A program made the translations under genes and the position numbers. Under the pieces are notes generated by a model, which saw nothing but the letters and a program-made list of their open reading frames with translations, had not been told where the DNA came from and searched no databases. Positions 13,991 through 25,980 of a stretch of DNA of 64,000 bases are shown here, piece after piece (the first letter of the stretch is position 1; each line of letters starts with the position of its first letter). Source of the DNA: Seriola aureovittata (Eukaryota; Chordata; Actinopteri; Carangiformes; Carangidae); NCBI RefSeq assembly GCF_021018895.1, contig NC_079377.1, positions 17,757,501 through 17,821,500 of the forward strand, written 5' to 3'.

Positions 13991-16439
13991 AAACAAAACA
14001 AACAAAAGCAGCTAAAGTTTGCTGTCCATCTTATAAAGTAATCTACCAGGGATGTGCACCGGATGATGTTACATTGCAGTTGCAATTCGACTTTGGATGA
14101 TCCTACATCCCCATTGAAATTAATGAAGGGTGAATTTTTTCATTCATTTTTAATACTTCTCTGTCTGAACTCAGCTCCACTGCTGGTTTTCATTTTTTGC
14201 TGGACTCTTTGTTTCATCCCGTTGCTGCCATAGTGATCTCTGTCATGCACTCTAGCACTAAAGCCCCACTACAAACCTGGTTAAGTGTACACATGGCCAA
14301 GAAAATAGGTTTCTCCAGCAGAACACAGCTGTGTTAACCAGCATTTTTCCAAACCCTCACCCCATTACGCTTTCTCATTTACATAATGTTTAATAAATCT
14401 TTTTACTGCAGAAAGCTAACCTGATTACTGACATGTAACTGCATGTAAACTTATATATATATTTATTATATACATCATTGTAAATATTTATAGCAAGTAA
14501 GCAGATGTCATTTAAAGTGAATATCAGATATGTTTGGCAAAAACATTAGTTAAAATTAGATGACTCATGCATTTGCTTTCGATTTCACTTCTGAACAGAC
14601 AAGGACATCATCAGTCGCTGCAATCTTTGTGTGAGTTATTCAACGAGACAATCCACTTTTCAACCACTCATTTAGTCTAATGTTGACAACTGCAGTCTTA
14701 TTGTAAAACAAGTAAAAAGTCAGCTAGTGGGACAACATGATTTTGTTGTTGATCATTGTTTCACACAGTTTCCAAAACAAATTCAATTGTTCAGACATGT
14801 TGTAGAATCTAGGGTTATTCCTTTGATACCAGTGCAGCTGTTTTATTTATTCCACACCCAACAGTCAGATAATATTTTGTTTTAGCATCTGAGAAACTCT
14901 TGTAGAAAAAAAAAAAGTGAGACTGGACTGAAAATAACTTTGACAGGTGTAAGACTGGTGCTCTGCAATCTAGCTAGTGGTTGAATCTTTTTCTCTTTAG
15001 AGCTGTGGATGTCTGAGGCTGTTTACTCTGTGCCCAATGTGTTTGCTGCCTCTCAGTGAACAGCAGCTGGTTCATAAACCTTCACATGGCTGTGGGATTG
15101 TTGTGCAGGCTCAGACGTTGTGTCAGAGATGGTGAGCTGATGTGAAACAGAAACATATATGAGCAGTATTTGACAGCTAACTGTGATTCGATCAACAAAA
15201 CAAAACCTAAAAAAAGCTATTGTTGTAAAGTTTGAAATAAAAATAAACCTACATTTTTATTCTCAGGGTTGCCTGAGGTTGTGAAAATTTGTGATGTTGT
15301 CCTTAACAGTTATCTAACTTTCTGCTGTTCAGTAGTGTGTGTAACATGGATAAATGCTAGTGTGTGTCTTTCCACTGCTTTTCAGACAGAAATGAAACAA
15401 AGTGTGAGACAACCTTAATTTTACTTGTTGCCACTGGTTTATGAGAGGAAACGCCAACTCTGTTCAGCATAAAAATAATTGCTCCTCAAAATGTCACCAG
15501 AAGTTGCCAGATGATATCACTGTAATTTGCATAGGAATATATTTTCTGCAGTAGAGCAAGAGGCTAAACTTTGCATGGGGAAGCACTGTGATCATCAGAT
15601 CTTTCTGGATTAAACAAGCAAGTGGAACAAATTGGAAGAGTGTCAGCAGCCGGTCCCCAGATACTTTGGTCACAAAAGCATTTGCTCGTTTTATTTATTT
15701 ACCAGAATAAAGTGATGAGGAATAAAGTTTTTTTTCATGAATTATTGTTTATATGACAAGTTTCTGTTCTGTTCTGAGTAAATCATGCATGTGAATTTGG
15801 TTTTAGAGCAGCAGAATGTTTGCGGATTAGTTGGTGTAGCAAATTACAGAAAGCATTTGACCTTATACCAAAATTACAAATCACTGGGAATAATTTATTC
15901 TGAAAAATTCCCATTAGGATTTAAGGGATTTATGGTATTTGGATTTGAACAATTCTTATTCTGACTGTGCAGAAAGCAACACAGTTATCATGCCAATTGC
16001 GACTGGGATATTTTTCAGCAAACAAAAACTTGTGCCATCAGAATCACAAGTCTCTGTGACTCTGAAATGAAATCCAAATAATTGAGCTTCAATTCCCATC
16101 CATTTATAATGTACATTATAAGGATTAGGGTGATTGGTTGGTAGTGAATTTGGTAAAGGTTTCTGTCAATTGAACAAGTCAATGTTTATCCAAATATTTC
16201 ATTAAGAGTTTACTTCATGAAAAAGCACATGTTAACTAATTAATCAAACTGAAAAATGTAAAACTCAAAAAGCTGCAGCTATATTTAAAAAGGTGTTGGG
16301 CGCAGATGGTGCGAGTCTTAAATTGCAACATTTATGACTGTAGGGTGCCAAGTTATCACTTTTACAGCTGCCGGTGCAAACTCACAACAAACCAGTTTGA
16401 CAAGGTGCTTTGCATTTAAACAAAAGTCTACAACCAAGT

Positions 16440-16960
16440 GAGGTTGCACTTACAGGCTTAGAGGCTTTGACCTAATGCTAATGTCAGCATGCTGGCAATT
16501 ACAGTGCTAACATGGTGATGTTTATTGGATGTAATTTTTGCAGTGTTCACTATCACAGTTAGTTTAGCATGTTAGCATGCTATTGTTCGCTAATTAGCAC
16601 TAAACACAAAGTACAGTTGAGGCTGATGGGAATGTTATATTAAGTGTTGGACTAATCTAAAATTTTGACCTGATGATGTTGCTTGATGAAATGTAAAGGG
16701 ATCACAGTCGTTATTTACAAGTCAGACTTTGAGGGGCATAACAGTCTGTCCAGTTATTGCTGAAAACCTACACTTTTGATCTTTGCATCAATCCATCTTT
16801 AGATGTGCAGATGTTTTACTTGATAAGTGAAAACCATCTATTGTCAGCACTAGATGAAAAGTCAAGGGATCACCAAAGTCAATAGTCTTCATCTTCTGGG
16901 AAAAATTAATGTCTGTACAAAATTTCATGGCAGTCCATCCAATAGTTGATATGAGAGATT
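16440..16960 (+). repeat. Dispersed fish repeat (GTTAGCATGCTA ... CAATAGTTG family), longest copy
   Basis: In order: GTCAGCATGCTGGC, GTTAGCATGCTATTG, CTAATTAGCACTAAACACAA AGTACAGTTGAGGCTGATGG, GATCACCAAAGTCAATAG and AAATTTCATGGCAGTCCATC CAATAGTTG. This is the usual order of a very abundant teleost repeat. It has no coding capacity. Fragments of its distal half recur at 2176-2302 and 24940-25055. Confidence 0.7.
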
Positions 16961-19900
16961 CCCAACAAGCTGCTAGTGTGGCTAGAAGGTTTAAAATGGT
17001 AAGAGCATCTCTGCATCCATTTTGTGGATTATATGTCATTTTCTCTTCAAGTTGTTGGCAACTATCTCCAGTAAATTTCTGCTCATCTGAGAGCAAAGTA
17101 TAAAACTTTGAACATTTTACTGGTGTTATAAAAAGTCAGTCCAAACAAATCAAACACATAAAACCATATTCTCTCACATTCTCAATAATGTCAATATATT
17201 TAAACTATAAGATTAAAACTATATATTAAAACTATCAACTACAATATTAAACTATTCAATTCATATTTTAACTGCAGGAATTATTTTTCATTTTTCGTTC
17301 TGATGTGAGGGGGTAGAGAGATTGAAAAATGTAAAATTAAAATGGTAGGTGTATGTTTATTCTTTTTGTTTATGTTTATGACCGGGTGCTTTCCTGAAAT
17401 GTGATATTTAAATAAGCAGATAATGTGCGAGCCGTATCTTTGACACGGATGTGTGTTACTATTAGAAAAACAGTGAAAGTGGCTTGATATCTGCAGATTT
17501 TAATTGGAAAATTCCTTTAATGTTTTCTTTTGTGGCTGCCACATTCTCTGTGAAATATTCATAATTCAATTTATGAATTCAGTAAAGATAGCCATTACAA
17601 AAACGAATGGGGAAATAGAAAGATAATGGAGTGTGGAGCGGCAGTAAGACAAAGAGAGAAAGAAAAAGAGGGCAGATAGGGTAAAAAACTGATTCATTGG
17701 TCTCCCACAATCCCGTTCTGTCTGGCAGAGCTGTATAAAAATAGACTTGAAGAGTAAATGCAGGCTGTTTTTTTTTTTTCTCCCAATTTTCTCTCCTCCA
17801 GCATGACTTTGCCACAATAATAGCTTTTTATTACATCTTCCAAAAAGTTAATATCTTCACCGGTGTTTGTCCAGCAAAGAGTTAAACCTGTTAGTGAGAG
17901 AAAGATTCATAAAAACAGTCAGTAGGTCAAAATATCATAAGGAATCAAGATAAACTGGACAGACAGAGACACCACTGAAATAACGATAAATTAGATAAAA
18001 CAATTACATTTCATTGTTTTACATTTTTCTTCGTATCTGTTATTTAATGAACAGAAAGTTCTTTCTCAATCCATTTACAGTGTGTTCAGGTAAAAAAGAC
18101 AGCTTAAGATAAAGTCATTTCAGTTTAAATGTTTGTGTTTAATGATAACAACAAAGCAAAGTAGTTGATCATTGTTGCCGTGGAGTTAACTGTGGCTAAA
18201 AGAGTTCGATGTGCTGAAATCTATAAAATAATAGTAAAATGAAAGAACAGAAGCAGATGAAGAAAAACACTTTGACAACACATGTTAGGGGGGGGGGGGG
18301 CAAAAGCTAATTAAGAAATATTTAGAAAACACAGGTGAAGACAGAAACACTGCACCTTGATGAACACAGTAACCATCAGGAAAAGGTTGTCTCCCCAGTA
18401 ATGTCATCGCAAATTGTTAAAACTGATCTCCAGATGGTTTTAAAAAATGAGCAACACTGTTGCTCATTTTTTTTTTTTAAACCACATTCAGCTTGTAAAC
18501 ATGTGGGAAGCTCAGAAAGTGAAGTTGCTGGTCCACCTGTTGTAGTGGTTGTCATTTCATTTCATTCTCCTGTGGTATAATTGTTCAGATAATTGTCCCA
18601 CTTTTGTTGTTATTCTGTTCATTCTGCCACTTGTACATATTTGCTTTGAATAGCTAGTAATTACCTAAGTAGTATAAGCATTCTCAACAGCCTTTTAGTT
18701 TTATTGAATTTGTACATGACAATTGTGTACGTTTGCTGAATGCATAGTGTTTCTGCAGTAGAAGTTATATTTACTGGCCCAACAGCAACTTAGCATGTAA
18801 CTGGATGAGCTGAGTACTTTGAAATGCGTGTAGCCTGAGGCCGCAGTAACTGGGACACCAAGGCCAGAGACTTGGCACCAGTCTCTCCGTAGCACAGGTT
18901 CAAAGGAATGGCAAAGCTCACCCGGACAGCCTGTAACAAAGAACTGGGACTTCTCATATGCAAAACACTGCCGTGTTTATGTAGCTCAAACCGACTCATT
19001 TAAACATTGCTCTAAAGTTTGCTGTTGTTATCGGGAAGAATACGCTCCTAAAAAAACAAAACAAAAAAAAAAACAAAAAACAAAAAAACCAAACACAAAC
19101 TTTTTGGTCAAGCATGTTTTGGGTAGATAATAATGGGTTGGTTCTGGGTGGTTGACAGGGCCCATCTCTCACAATGACAGGTTGTAGTTGTTGAAATGCT
19201 CTTTTGCAAAAGGAAAGCAGTACAAACATTTTAGAATAACATGCAAGTCGAATCTTGTTTCAAAACGTGATCCATCAACTACTCCAAGACTGACAAAAAA
19301 ATGAGTAGGATTAATACAAGATGGTGCATGACAGGCCAAATAAAGACATTCATGCATGCAATCAGCCTTCAAAACACCACATTCACCAGCCGTCTAGTTA
19401 AAGTGAATATCCACACAAAATTTGTTGTTTGGGTACTCCAAATCCCCACAACAGCACAACACTGTGCAATAATGAATGCAGTGCCATTGTTCATCAGTGT
19501 TTCTTGAATGGCCTTTCTGTGATTTTTAGTTTCTCCTTCTTCTTTGTTACTTTTTTCCATCCTTTTTTGTTGTTGTTATGACTTCTCTGTGCTTAACATC
19601 ACTAGCTGTGCTCACTGCAAAACTCAAAAAAGTAACATATTCTTGCTGTGAAATGTGCCCCCAAAAAATTATCTTCAACAGTTCATTATAACTATATATA
19701 ATAAGAATTATTTTTTATCATTGGTTAATCTATTTATTATTTCCTTGAATCATGTCTGTAAAATGTCAGGAAATTGTAGAATGGTAATTGAAAGTGCTTT
19801 ACAGAAGCATGGAGATGCATTAAAAATAGAACATTAAGATCACATTAATAATAATAATTATAATAATAATTAAAATAGCTTTTAAAACAATAAAGACAAG

Positions 19901-20044
19901 TTTGAATAAATATAAATATTTAAATAAGTCATATCAAGATTGCATAAAATCAGGTAAGAAACTTAGGGCACCATTTTAAAAGAAGTGCTGCAGTGATGAA
20001 AGACATTAAAAGCTAGAAAATTTAAACATGGCAAAAGATTAAAA
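16961..20044. other. Gene-free intergenic sequence
   Basis: Contains a 13-G run (18288-18300), a 31-nt near-perfect palindrome (18442-18472), an A/C-rich simple stretch (19049-19098) and an ATA/ATT-rich stretch (19845-19880). No coding signal. Confidence 0.5.
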
Positions 20045-20810
20045 GAAGTATGTGATTTATTGGTAAGCCCTGATTCAAACAAGCTGAAAGTTTCAGCAGA
20101 TCTCAGGTGTTCAGGAAGCTTTTTCCACAGGTGGGGAGCATAGAAACTAAAAGCTGCTTCACCTTGCTTTGTTTTGATGCTGGTAGCACTGAGTAAACCC
20201 GTCCCAGATGACCTGAAGGGCCTGAATGCTTCATATCATACGAGTAGATCGAAGATGTAATTGGAACCAAGACTATTTAGTGCTTTATAGACCAGTAGTA
20301 GGATTTTAAAATCTATCCTTTGACACACAGGAAGCCAGAGCAGTAATTTGAGGACTGGTGTGATGTATTCTACTTCCTTGGTGTTAGTGAGGACTCTGGC
20401 AGCAGCATTCTGGATGAGCTTCAGCTGTCTGTTTGATTTTTTTACTAAGACCTGTGAAGACACCATTACAATAGTCTAGCCTGCTGAAAATAAATGGATG
20501 AATATGCTTTAGTATATCCTGTTTGGACAGAAATCCTTTTATTCTTGCAATGGTTTTAAGATGGTTGTAGGCTGAATTTGTAATTGTCTTTATGTGGCTG
20601 TTGAAATTTAGGTCAGAGTCTATAACTACACCAAGATTTGTGCCTTGATTTGTAGATCTTAATAGAATGGATTCAAGGTGAGCACTGACCTTTAATTTCT
20701 TTGGGGCCAAAAACAAAGGTGATATCTTCAGATGTTTTGTTTGTCTGACTAACCATCTAAAACCTAAAAAAATATTCAATTTACATTCATATAAAGAGAG
20801 AAGCAGCAAA
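20045..20810 (-). mobile_element. L2-type LINE 3' fragment (reverse transcriptase C-terminal part)
   Basis: The minus-strand frames show NLGVVIDSDLNFNSHIKTIT, HPFIFSRLDYCNGVFTGLSK, then after a frameshift near 20440 LIQNAAARVLTNTK, ITPVLKLLLWLPVCQRIDFK and ILLLVYKALNSL. These are the thumb and post-RT signatures of vertebrate L2 elements. The reverse of 20045-20230 continues with HLWKKLPEHL-like coding remnants. It is truncated at its 5' end, as is typical of LINE insertions. Confidence 0.88.
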
Positions 20811-20925
20811 TCTTCACATCTTAGAACCTGCAGTCAGAGGATTATCAATGCTGAATCAGTTATCAAAATAGCTGCAGATTAATTTCCTTTCAATCAGTGA
20901 TTAATTGACTAATGGTCGCAGCTCT
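20788..20925 (+). repeat. MITE-like repeat fragment (GCAGCTCTA end)
   Basis: GAAGCAGCAAATCTTCACAT, TTATCAAAATAGCTGCAGAT TAATT and the end TAATGGTCGCAGCTCTAG match the right part of the family also present at 27876-28210. Confidence 0.6.
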
Positions 20926-22647
20926 AGTTGAGATTAAAATTTACTCCACAATATGAGAACTGCAGCTCATTATGATTAGAGCACAGTATGAAAGACTGTG
21001 GAATATAAAGACAGTAAAGTGATGGATCTCTGAGGTCTGTTTCTTTTATTTTGACCAGATGGTTGCACAAGCTGCCACTCCAAAAAATCCCAAACTAAGC
21101 ACCAGTCTCTATCACACTATCACACTTATTAGCTGTGCTCCAAAACAGTGTTGTTTTTGTTTTTGGACAGCTAACTCCGCTGCTTCCTCTGCACTTGAGA
21201 CACATGCTTTAGAAATAGCATCTTCATTAACTGGCCGGCTGCAGGAGTTGTACTATACTGGGACTTACACTGTGTGGGTTGCACAACAACCTGTTGGCGA
21301 GCTGAGGAGAACATTTTTCCCAAGCACAGGAGAGAAAATATATCTCTAGACACAAACATTGAGCACAAAACCAGCCAGAGAAAAAAGAGGCATTTTAGGC
21401 ATATCTGAAGAGACGGAAATAGTGAGGGAGAAAAACAGATGGAAAGATACAGAGAAATATTGAGATTCTGTCGGCTCCCCGAGTTATGTCTGGTATTCAG
21501 TGAGAGAAAGAGCCTCTGTGGCACAGGGCATAAAACTTTCATAGCTCTGTCGGGATGCTGTGTTTCTCCTGGATTATTTATCAGATAGTAAGAAGTTGTT
21601 TATCACACAGCTAATACTGCTCTGCTCAGGTAGGGCCTAGCAACTTCACATATATTGGGCCTCATGATAAATATTAATCAGTTTCCCAGCAACATGAAGG
21701 GAAAAAAAATGGATGTGCCACATTCATTTGACCTAAGTGTGGAATAACGTGGATGCTACACAGCTCAGCTAGAGAGCTCCTCCTGTGCTGTTGTCCGGAA
21801 AAACATATTTGGCATAAATTATTTAATGAGGATATTATTAGGGATGGATATAGTACAGTGTTGGTATTCACCCGAGCTGAAAGACAAGAGTAGGTACAAA
21901 AAGCATTGAGTATAACAGTACATGGCTGCCAAAATGACAAACAGTCCCACAGAAACAAGAGACCTCCTGTTTTCAAAGGTGAAGTAATCATAGTTCAATG
22001 CTAGTTGACCCTATTGAGCTCTGCGGGCATTGTTTTGGCTTCACAACAAAGTCATTATCTCATCCTAATTAATCCCATGGTAAGCCATGCACAGGTCACT
22101 GGTGGCTGTATGATGTAGGGAGGGTGAGCCCCCTACAGCACTGACCTGCCAGAGGCCACTTTGTTGTTTGACATGCCAAATGCCACAAGAATGAAAAATG
22201 AGATCTCATCAGTCATTTTGTTGTTGCTACAGTTTACTAAAAATAGATTTGATCACAGTATGAACAAGAGATTTGCTTTGTCCTATAGTTAGTCCTATAG
22301 TAGTCCCATTAATAAATCCAGTGAAGGTATTGGTTATACTACTACATACTACTCTTCCAGCTGAAATCACAACCTTTTGCAGGAAACACACTAGTCCTGA
22401 TCCTGCATCTAAATGCATTAATACTGACTGCTGAGGTGTCACTGGTTCCCTGTTGAGTTTTCTTGTACAAAGTGTTCCTCTACACAAATATGTCAAAAGC
22501 ATCTCTTTCCTCATAAAACATTTGTAAAGCTGATTGTGTTCATTTGTGTCTTCAGTGTTTCCCCAAGGTTCACTGCTTCGGGTGGGCGGGTGGTTCAGGG
22601 CACTAGCTGCCTCAGGGCCTGAAAGATGAAGAAGCGTCAAAACTACA
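20926..22647. other. Gene-free intergenic sequence
   Basis: No recognised element. Open frames here have no family resemblance I can see. Confidence 0.45.
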
Positions 22648-22803
22648 GTTTCTCAAATGACCCCTTGAGGTTGGCTCCAAAAGTGAGTCAATCCCCATAG
22701 AGTCACATGTACAAGGCAGCAGAAATCAACATGTTTACAGCGTGGTACAAAAAACTGTTTTGGTCTCTCTAGCTAATTTCCCCTTCGTGACAACTGTACA
22801 GCG
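22648..22803 (+). repeat. Dispersed fish repeat (CCAAAAGTGAGTCAATCCCC family)
   Basis: Contains CTTGAGGTTGGCTCCAAAAG, TGAGTCAATCCCCATAGAGT, GCAGAAATCAACATGTTTAC and TTTGGTCTCTCTAGCTAATT, a combination I know from a common interspersed repeat of percomorph fish. Non-coding; family name not certain. Confidence 0.6.
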
Positions 22804-23776
22804 CTATTAGTGGTCAAAAACTCAAGAAGGTTCTTGTTTCCACCATGACAGACACATGTGGTCTAATTAAACTGCACAAACAGAAGACATGCCAAACCAA
22901 GTGTGTTCCCAGCACTGCCAGTCAAACCACAACTTTGATTGTTGCATAATTACACATGAATATTTAATGTTGCAGAGAAAGGGATGTTTTCAGAGACTTT
23001 GTATTCGGACAACAGTGAAAGTTTGGGACTTAGAGGAATAATATATAGTATATCAGGTTTTGGCTGCACAGACGGTACTTGTTAGCAGCATAAATTCATT
23101 GTTAGTTTTAGTCTCTTCATAAACTGATGCACTAGTTGGTTTGTTACACAGAATCATCTCCAGGCGTTGTTTGAAACTGTTTGGAAAATGGCAGGTGCAT
23201 TCAAAAAATACTTTGTGATACTTGATTGGATGAACTATCTGTCTATCATAAGACGTATAAAGAGCGCATCAAAGAAGAAATACAACAAACTGCAAGTCTG
23301 AGGAGCTTTGAAAGCTAGTTATCATGTCCGGAGACAATTTTTTCCCTCTTTGTGAAGGAAAATTTGCGCATACAAGGCAGTCTTATGAATACCTCCCTGT
23401 AGCTGCCAGTAGTTCCCCCCGCATGGGATGCTAATTGGTCCGAACCACTGTGGTTCGGTCACAATCAAATAGCCTGGAGCCTGGCAAGATGGATGCTCGC
23501 TTGCGAGGAATCCATCTGCCTTGCTAGGTTATTCTCTTCAGGGGATTTGTTCATAATAAGAAAAAGATAAATGCTAAATGCTGCTTATTGGCCAGTGGCT
23601 GCAGCTGCATGGCAAGCTGACAGCACACAAAACACCAGCCTTCAACAATTCACTGTTTGATATGAGTTGGAGCAGTTTCAAATTCCTTGTGTATGATAAA
23701 AACTCCTGATAAGGTTAACGAATGTCCACGAATCATCTTTCGGTGATCTAGTATGTTTTGTCTTGTGGACACATTT

Positions 23777-24287
23777 GGGCTGCATAATATATCGTTTCAG
23801 CATCATTATCACAATGTGAGCATGCGCAATAGTCAAAATGTCAAGTAAGGCAAATTAACTCGAACATGTCATGCTACAACTTTCTTGCTGCTTGATACAA
23901 AAGGCAAACTCACATTGGTTCTCATTTTTTATGTCTACAAGAGAAGTGTGTCTGATATAACATAACGTAGTCCGATTCAAGGGTGCTTGATACACAGAGT
24001 TTATTGCTAGTGAGGGACATGCATGCTCTGCATGCACAGTGAACCACCAATCACAACCATTCTTAATCAGTTTATTAATTAATCATAGCAGGCCCCGCCC
24101 CCGCTAGCTGTTGACGACAACCTGAAAATGAGGGAGGAACAGGTGCAAATCACCAAAAAGGAAGATTTGGTTGTAAAAAAGTCAGTTGTATGGAATTATT
24201 TTTGGCTATTTCCTGTATTTTATCATATTGCAATATATCACAGAAGAAAAATGTTGCGATGCCTTTTTTTCCAATATTGTGCAGCCC
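23777..24287. mobile_element. MITE, probably hAT-like, with GGGCTGC inverted ends
   Basis: Starts GGGCTGCATAATATATCG and ends CCAATATTGTGCAGCCC, inverted over about 15 positions with few mismatches. Inside lie ATTATCACAATGTGAGCATG CGCAATAGTC and ATTGCAATATATCACAG, typical of a fish MITE with these ends. There is no transposase. An 8-bp target duplication is not clear; the flanks share only the loose pattern TTGTGGACA / TTGTGCGGACA. Confidence 0.6.
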
Positions 24288-24939
24288 TTGTGCGGACAAC
24301 CACAGTTCTGTTCATTTTACTCCAACTTGGGGAATATTTTTCTTACTGTAAGATGCTTCTGACCAGGCTGGTAAGCTTTTTTAAATGCAGACATTATGCC
24401 AAAGTCAAATGCACTGGCCTCTGTAGAAAAGGGCGTTCCTGTACATTTTAGAAAACATTTTCCGCAATCTTTCCACAGCACTAATGGTAAGAAATAGTTT
24501 TCAAAGTTTGGATATTTTTATGCAGGTAGTCATATGAAGAAGCATTTACAGTAGGTGCACCACCAAATAGTTTACTAAGGAATGAAGAATACATAATTTA
24601 ACAGTGAAGCACTTATGCAGCTTTACCAATATGAAATAACATTGTGTAACACCTGTACTCTCACAGAAGCCCTTTTGCTTCATGAAAAATTCAACATTTT
24701 TTAAGCCACAGTGCTTCTTATTATAATGCTGGGAATGAAGTGCAGTTTTCTTTTTGCCATTTTTTTTAAGGCAGGAGGAGGTTTGGGTTTCTTTTAGTCC
24801 CAAAGGAGCAGAGCATAAACGCTCCTTTTCTCCCACCTTGGTGTACAGTAAAGCTGTATACTATCCTATTCTATTTTATCATGACTTTGTGGTTTGTTTT
24901 TGTCTTATGCAGGAAACTTGACAAATTTATTCTGCTCGA

Positions 24940-25055
24940 AAACTAGATGGATTGCTATGAAATTGAATAAAGACATTCATGGTGCCCAGAGGGTGAATCC
25001 CATTGACTTTGGTGATCCCCTAACCTTTCCTCTAGCGCCACCATGAGGTTGAATT
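24940..25055 (-). repeat. Dispersed fish repeat (CTAGCGCCACCAT family), collinear copy
   Basis: Read on the plus strand: GACATTCATGGTGCCCAGAG, GGTGAATCCCATTGACTTTG, GTGATCCCCTAACCTTTCCT, CTAGCGCCACCATGAGGTTG. It matches the reverse of the 16860-16960 part and extends it. Confidence 0.65.
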
Positions 25056-25637
25056 TATGATTTTCTTTTCTGTGAAGTTTGCGAAAGATATTCTTCAAAT
25101 TTGGGTCAAACATTCACTTGGACATTCACTATATGTATATGTGAATAATATTTTCTCATAGTTGCTGGAGCATATTTTATAGTTGTGTGCCAACAATCTG
25201 TGTTCTTTGTCTGAAACCACAACTTATCTGTGAAGCAAACTGTACTCCCATCTATTCAGTGATAGAGATAATTGAAAAGAAAAGAAGCTCTGAGCTCTTA
25301 AAAGCATATTGCAAATGATATGGTGTGTTCACAGTTGTTTCTGAATCATCAAACTAATTATACTTACAGGATGTAATAAAGATGAGTTAGTAATATCTTG
25401 TTATAGACCTATTTAAGAAACATTGTTTTGATTAACGTGTTGGATTTCACAATACAAGCGAGGAGGAGTTAGGATTTAAACTATTCTAAGTTCTCTTGAG
25501 TGCAATAATATTTTTATTTTTAGGATGAGATTTTATACTTTTGTGGCTCGTTCCACATGTAGAATAACATTTGTACTAGTGGGCCCATTGGTGCTGTCAC
25601 AGCCTTTGTCCAAATGTGGCTAATATGAGAATTTACT

Positions 25638-25640
<3 letters not shown>

Positions 25641-25670
<30 letters not shown>
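25641..25670. repeat. Poly(T) tract, 30 bp
   Basis: Thirty consecutive thymines. It could be the A tail of a minus-strand retroposon, but no body is recognised next to it. Confidence 0.95.
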
Positions 25671-25671
<1 letters not shown>

Positions 25672-25824
25672 GAAAACGGAAAAAATTGAAGTCTTGGGAA
25701 ATACAGCCAAGAAACAGTTTGCGACATAGTCCCTTATAAAACTACAAATGTTGTTTTTTACACTTTGGTGTTTGTATGAGTTAAACAAATGAGATATAAC
25801 ATGATCATTAGTGAGCTTTAGATG

Positions 25825-25980
25825 TGGTACCAGAATAGCTGGTTTCCCAATTTCTCTTCTTTATGCTAAGCTAAGTTAGCTGGCTGCTGCTGAGAGTGGT
25901 ATCAGTCTCCTCACCTGACTCTTGGCAAAGAAGCAAGTAAGCTTATTTCCAAAAAGGTTGAACTGTACCTTTTTAAAGAC
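25825..25980 (+). repeat. Dispersed fish repeat (AGCTAAGCTA / GTGGTAT family), copy 1
   Basis: TATGCTAAGCTAAGTTAGCT, GAGAGTGGTATCAGTCTCCT, CTCTTGGCAAAGAAGCAAGT and TTTCCAAAAAGGTTGAACTG. A second copy lies at 32830-32983. Confidence 0.6.

Larger units (their letters stand above)
10764..16439. other. Gene-free intergenic sequence between listed repeats
   Basis: Apart from the microsatellite, Tc1 and SINE entries inside it, this stretch is AT-rich with a T run at 11685-11707 and no coding signal. Confidence 0.5.

Noticed and set aside
22227..22640. 137-codon minus-strand open frame
   Set aside because: No recognisable motif, no splice context, and it abuts a dispersed repeat; composition is like the surrounding non-coding DNA.
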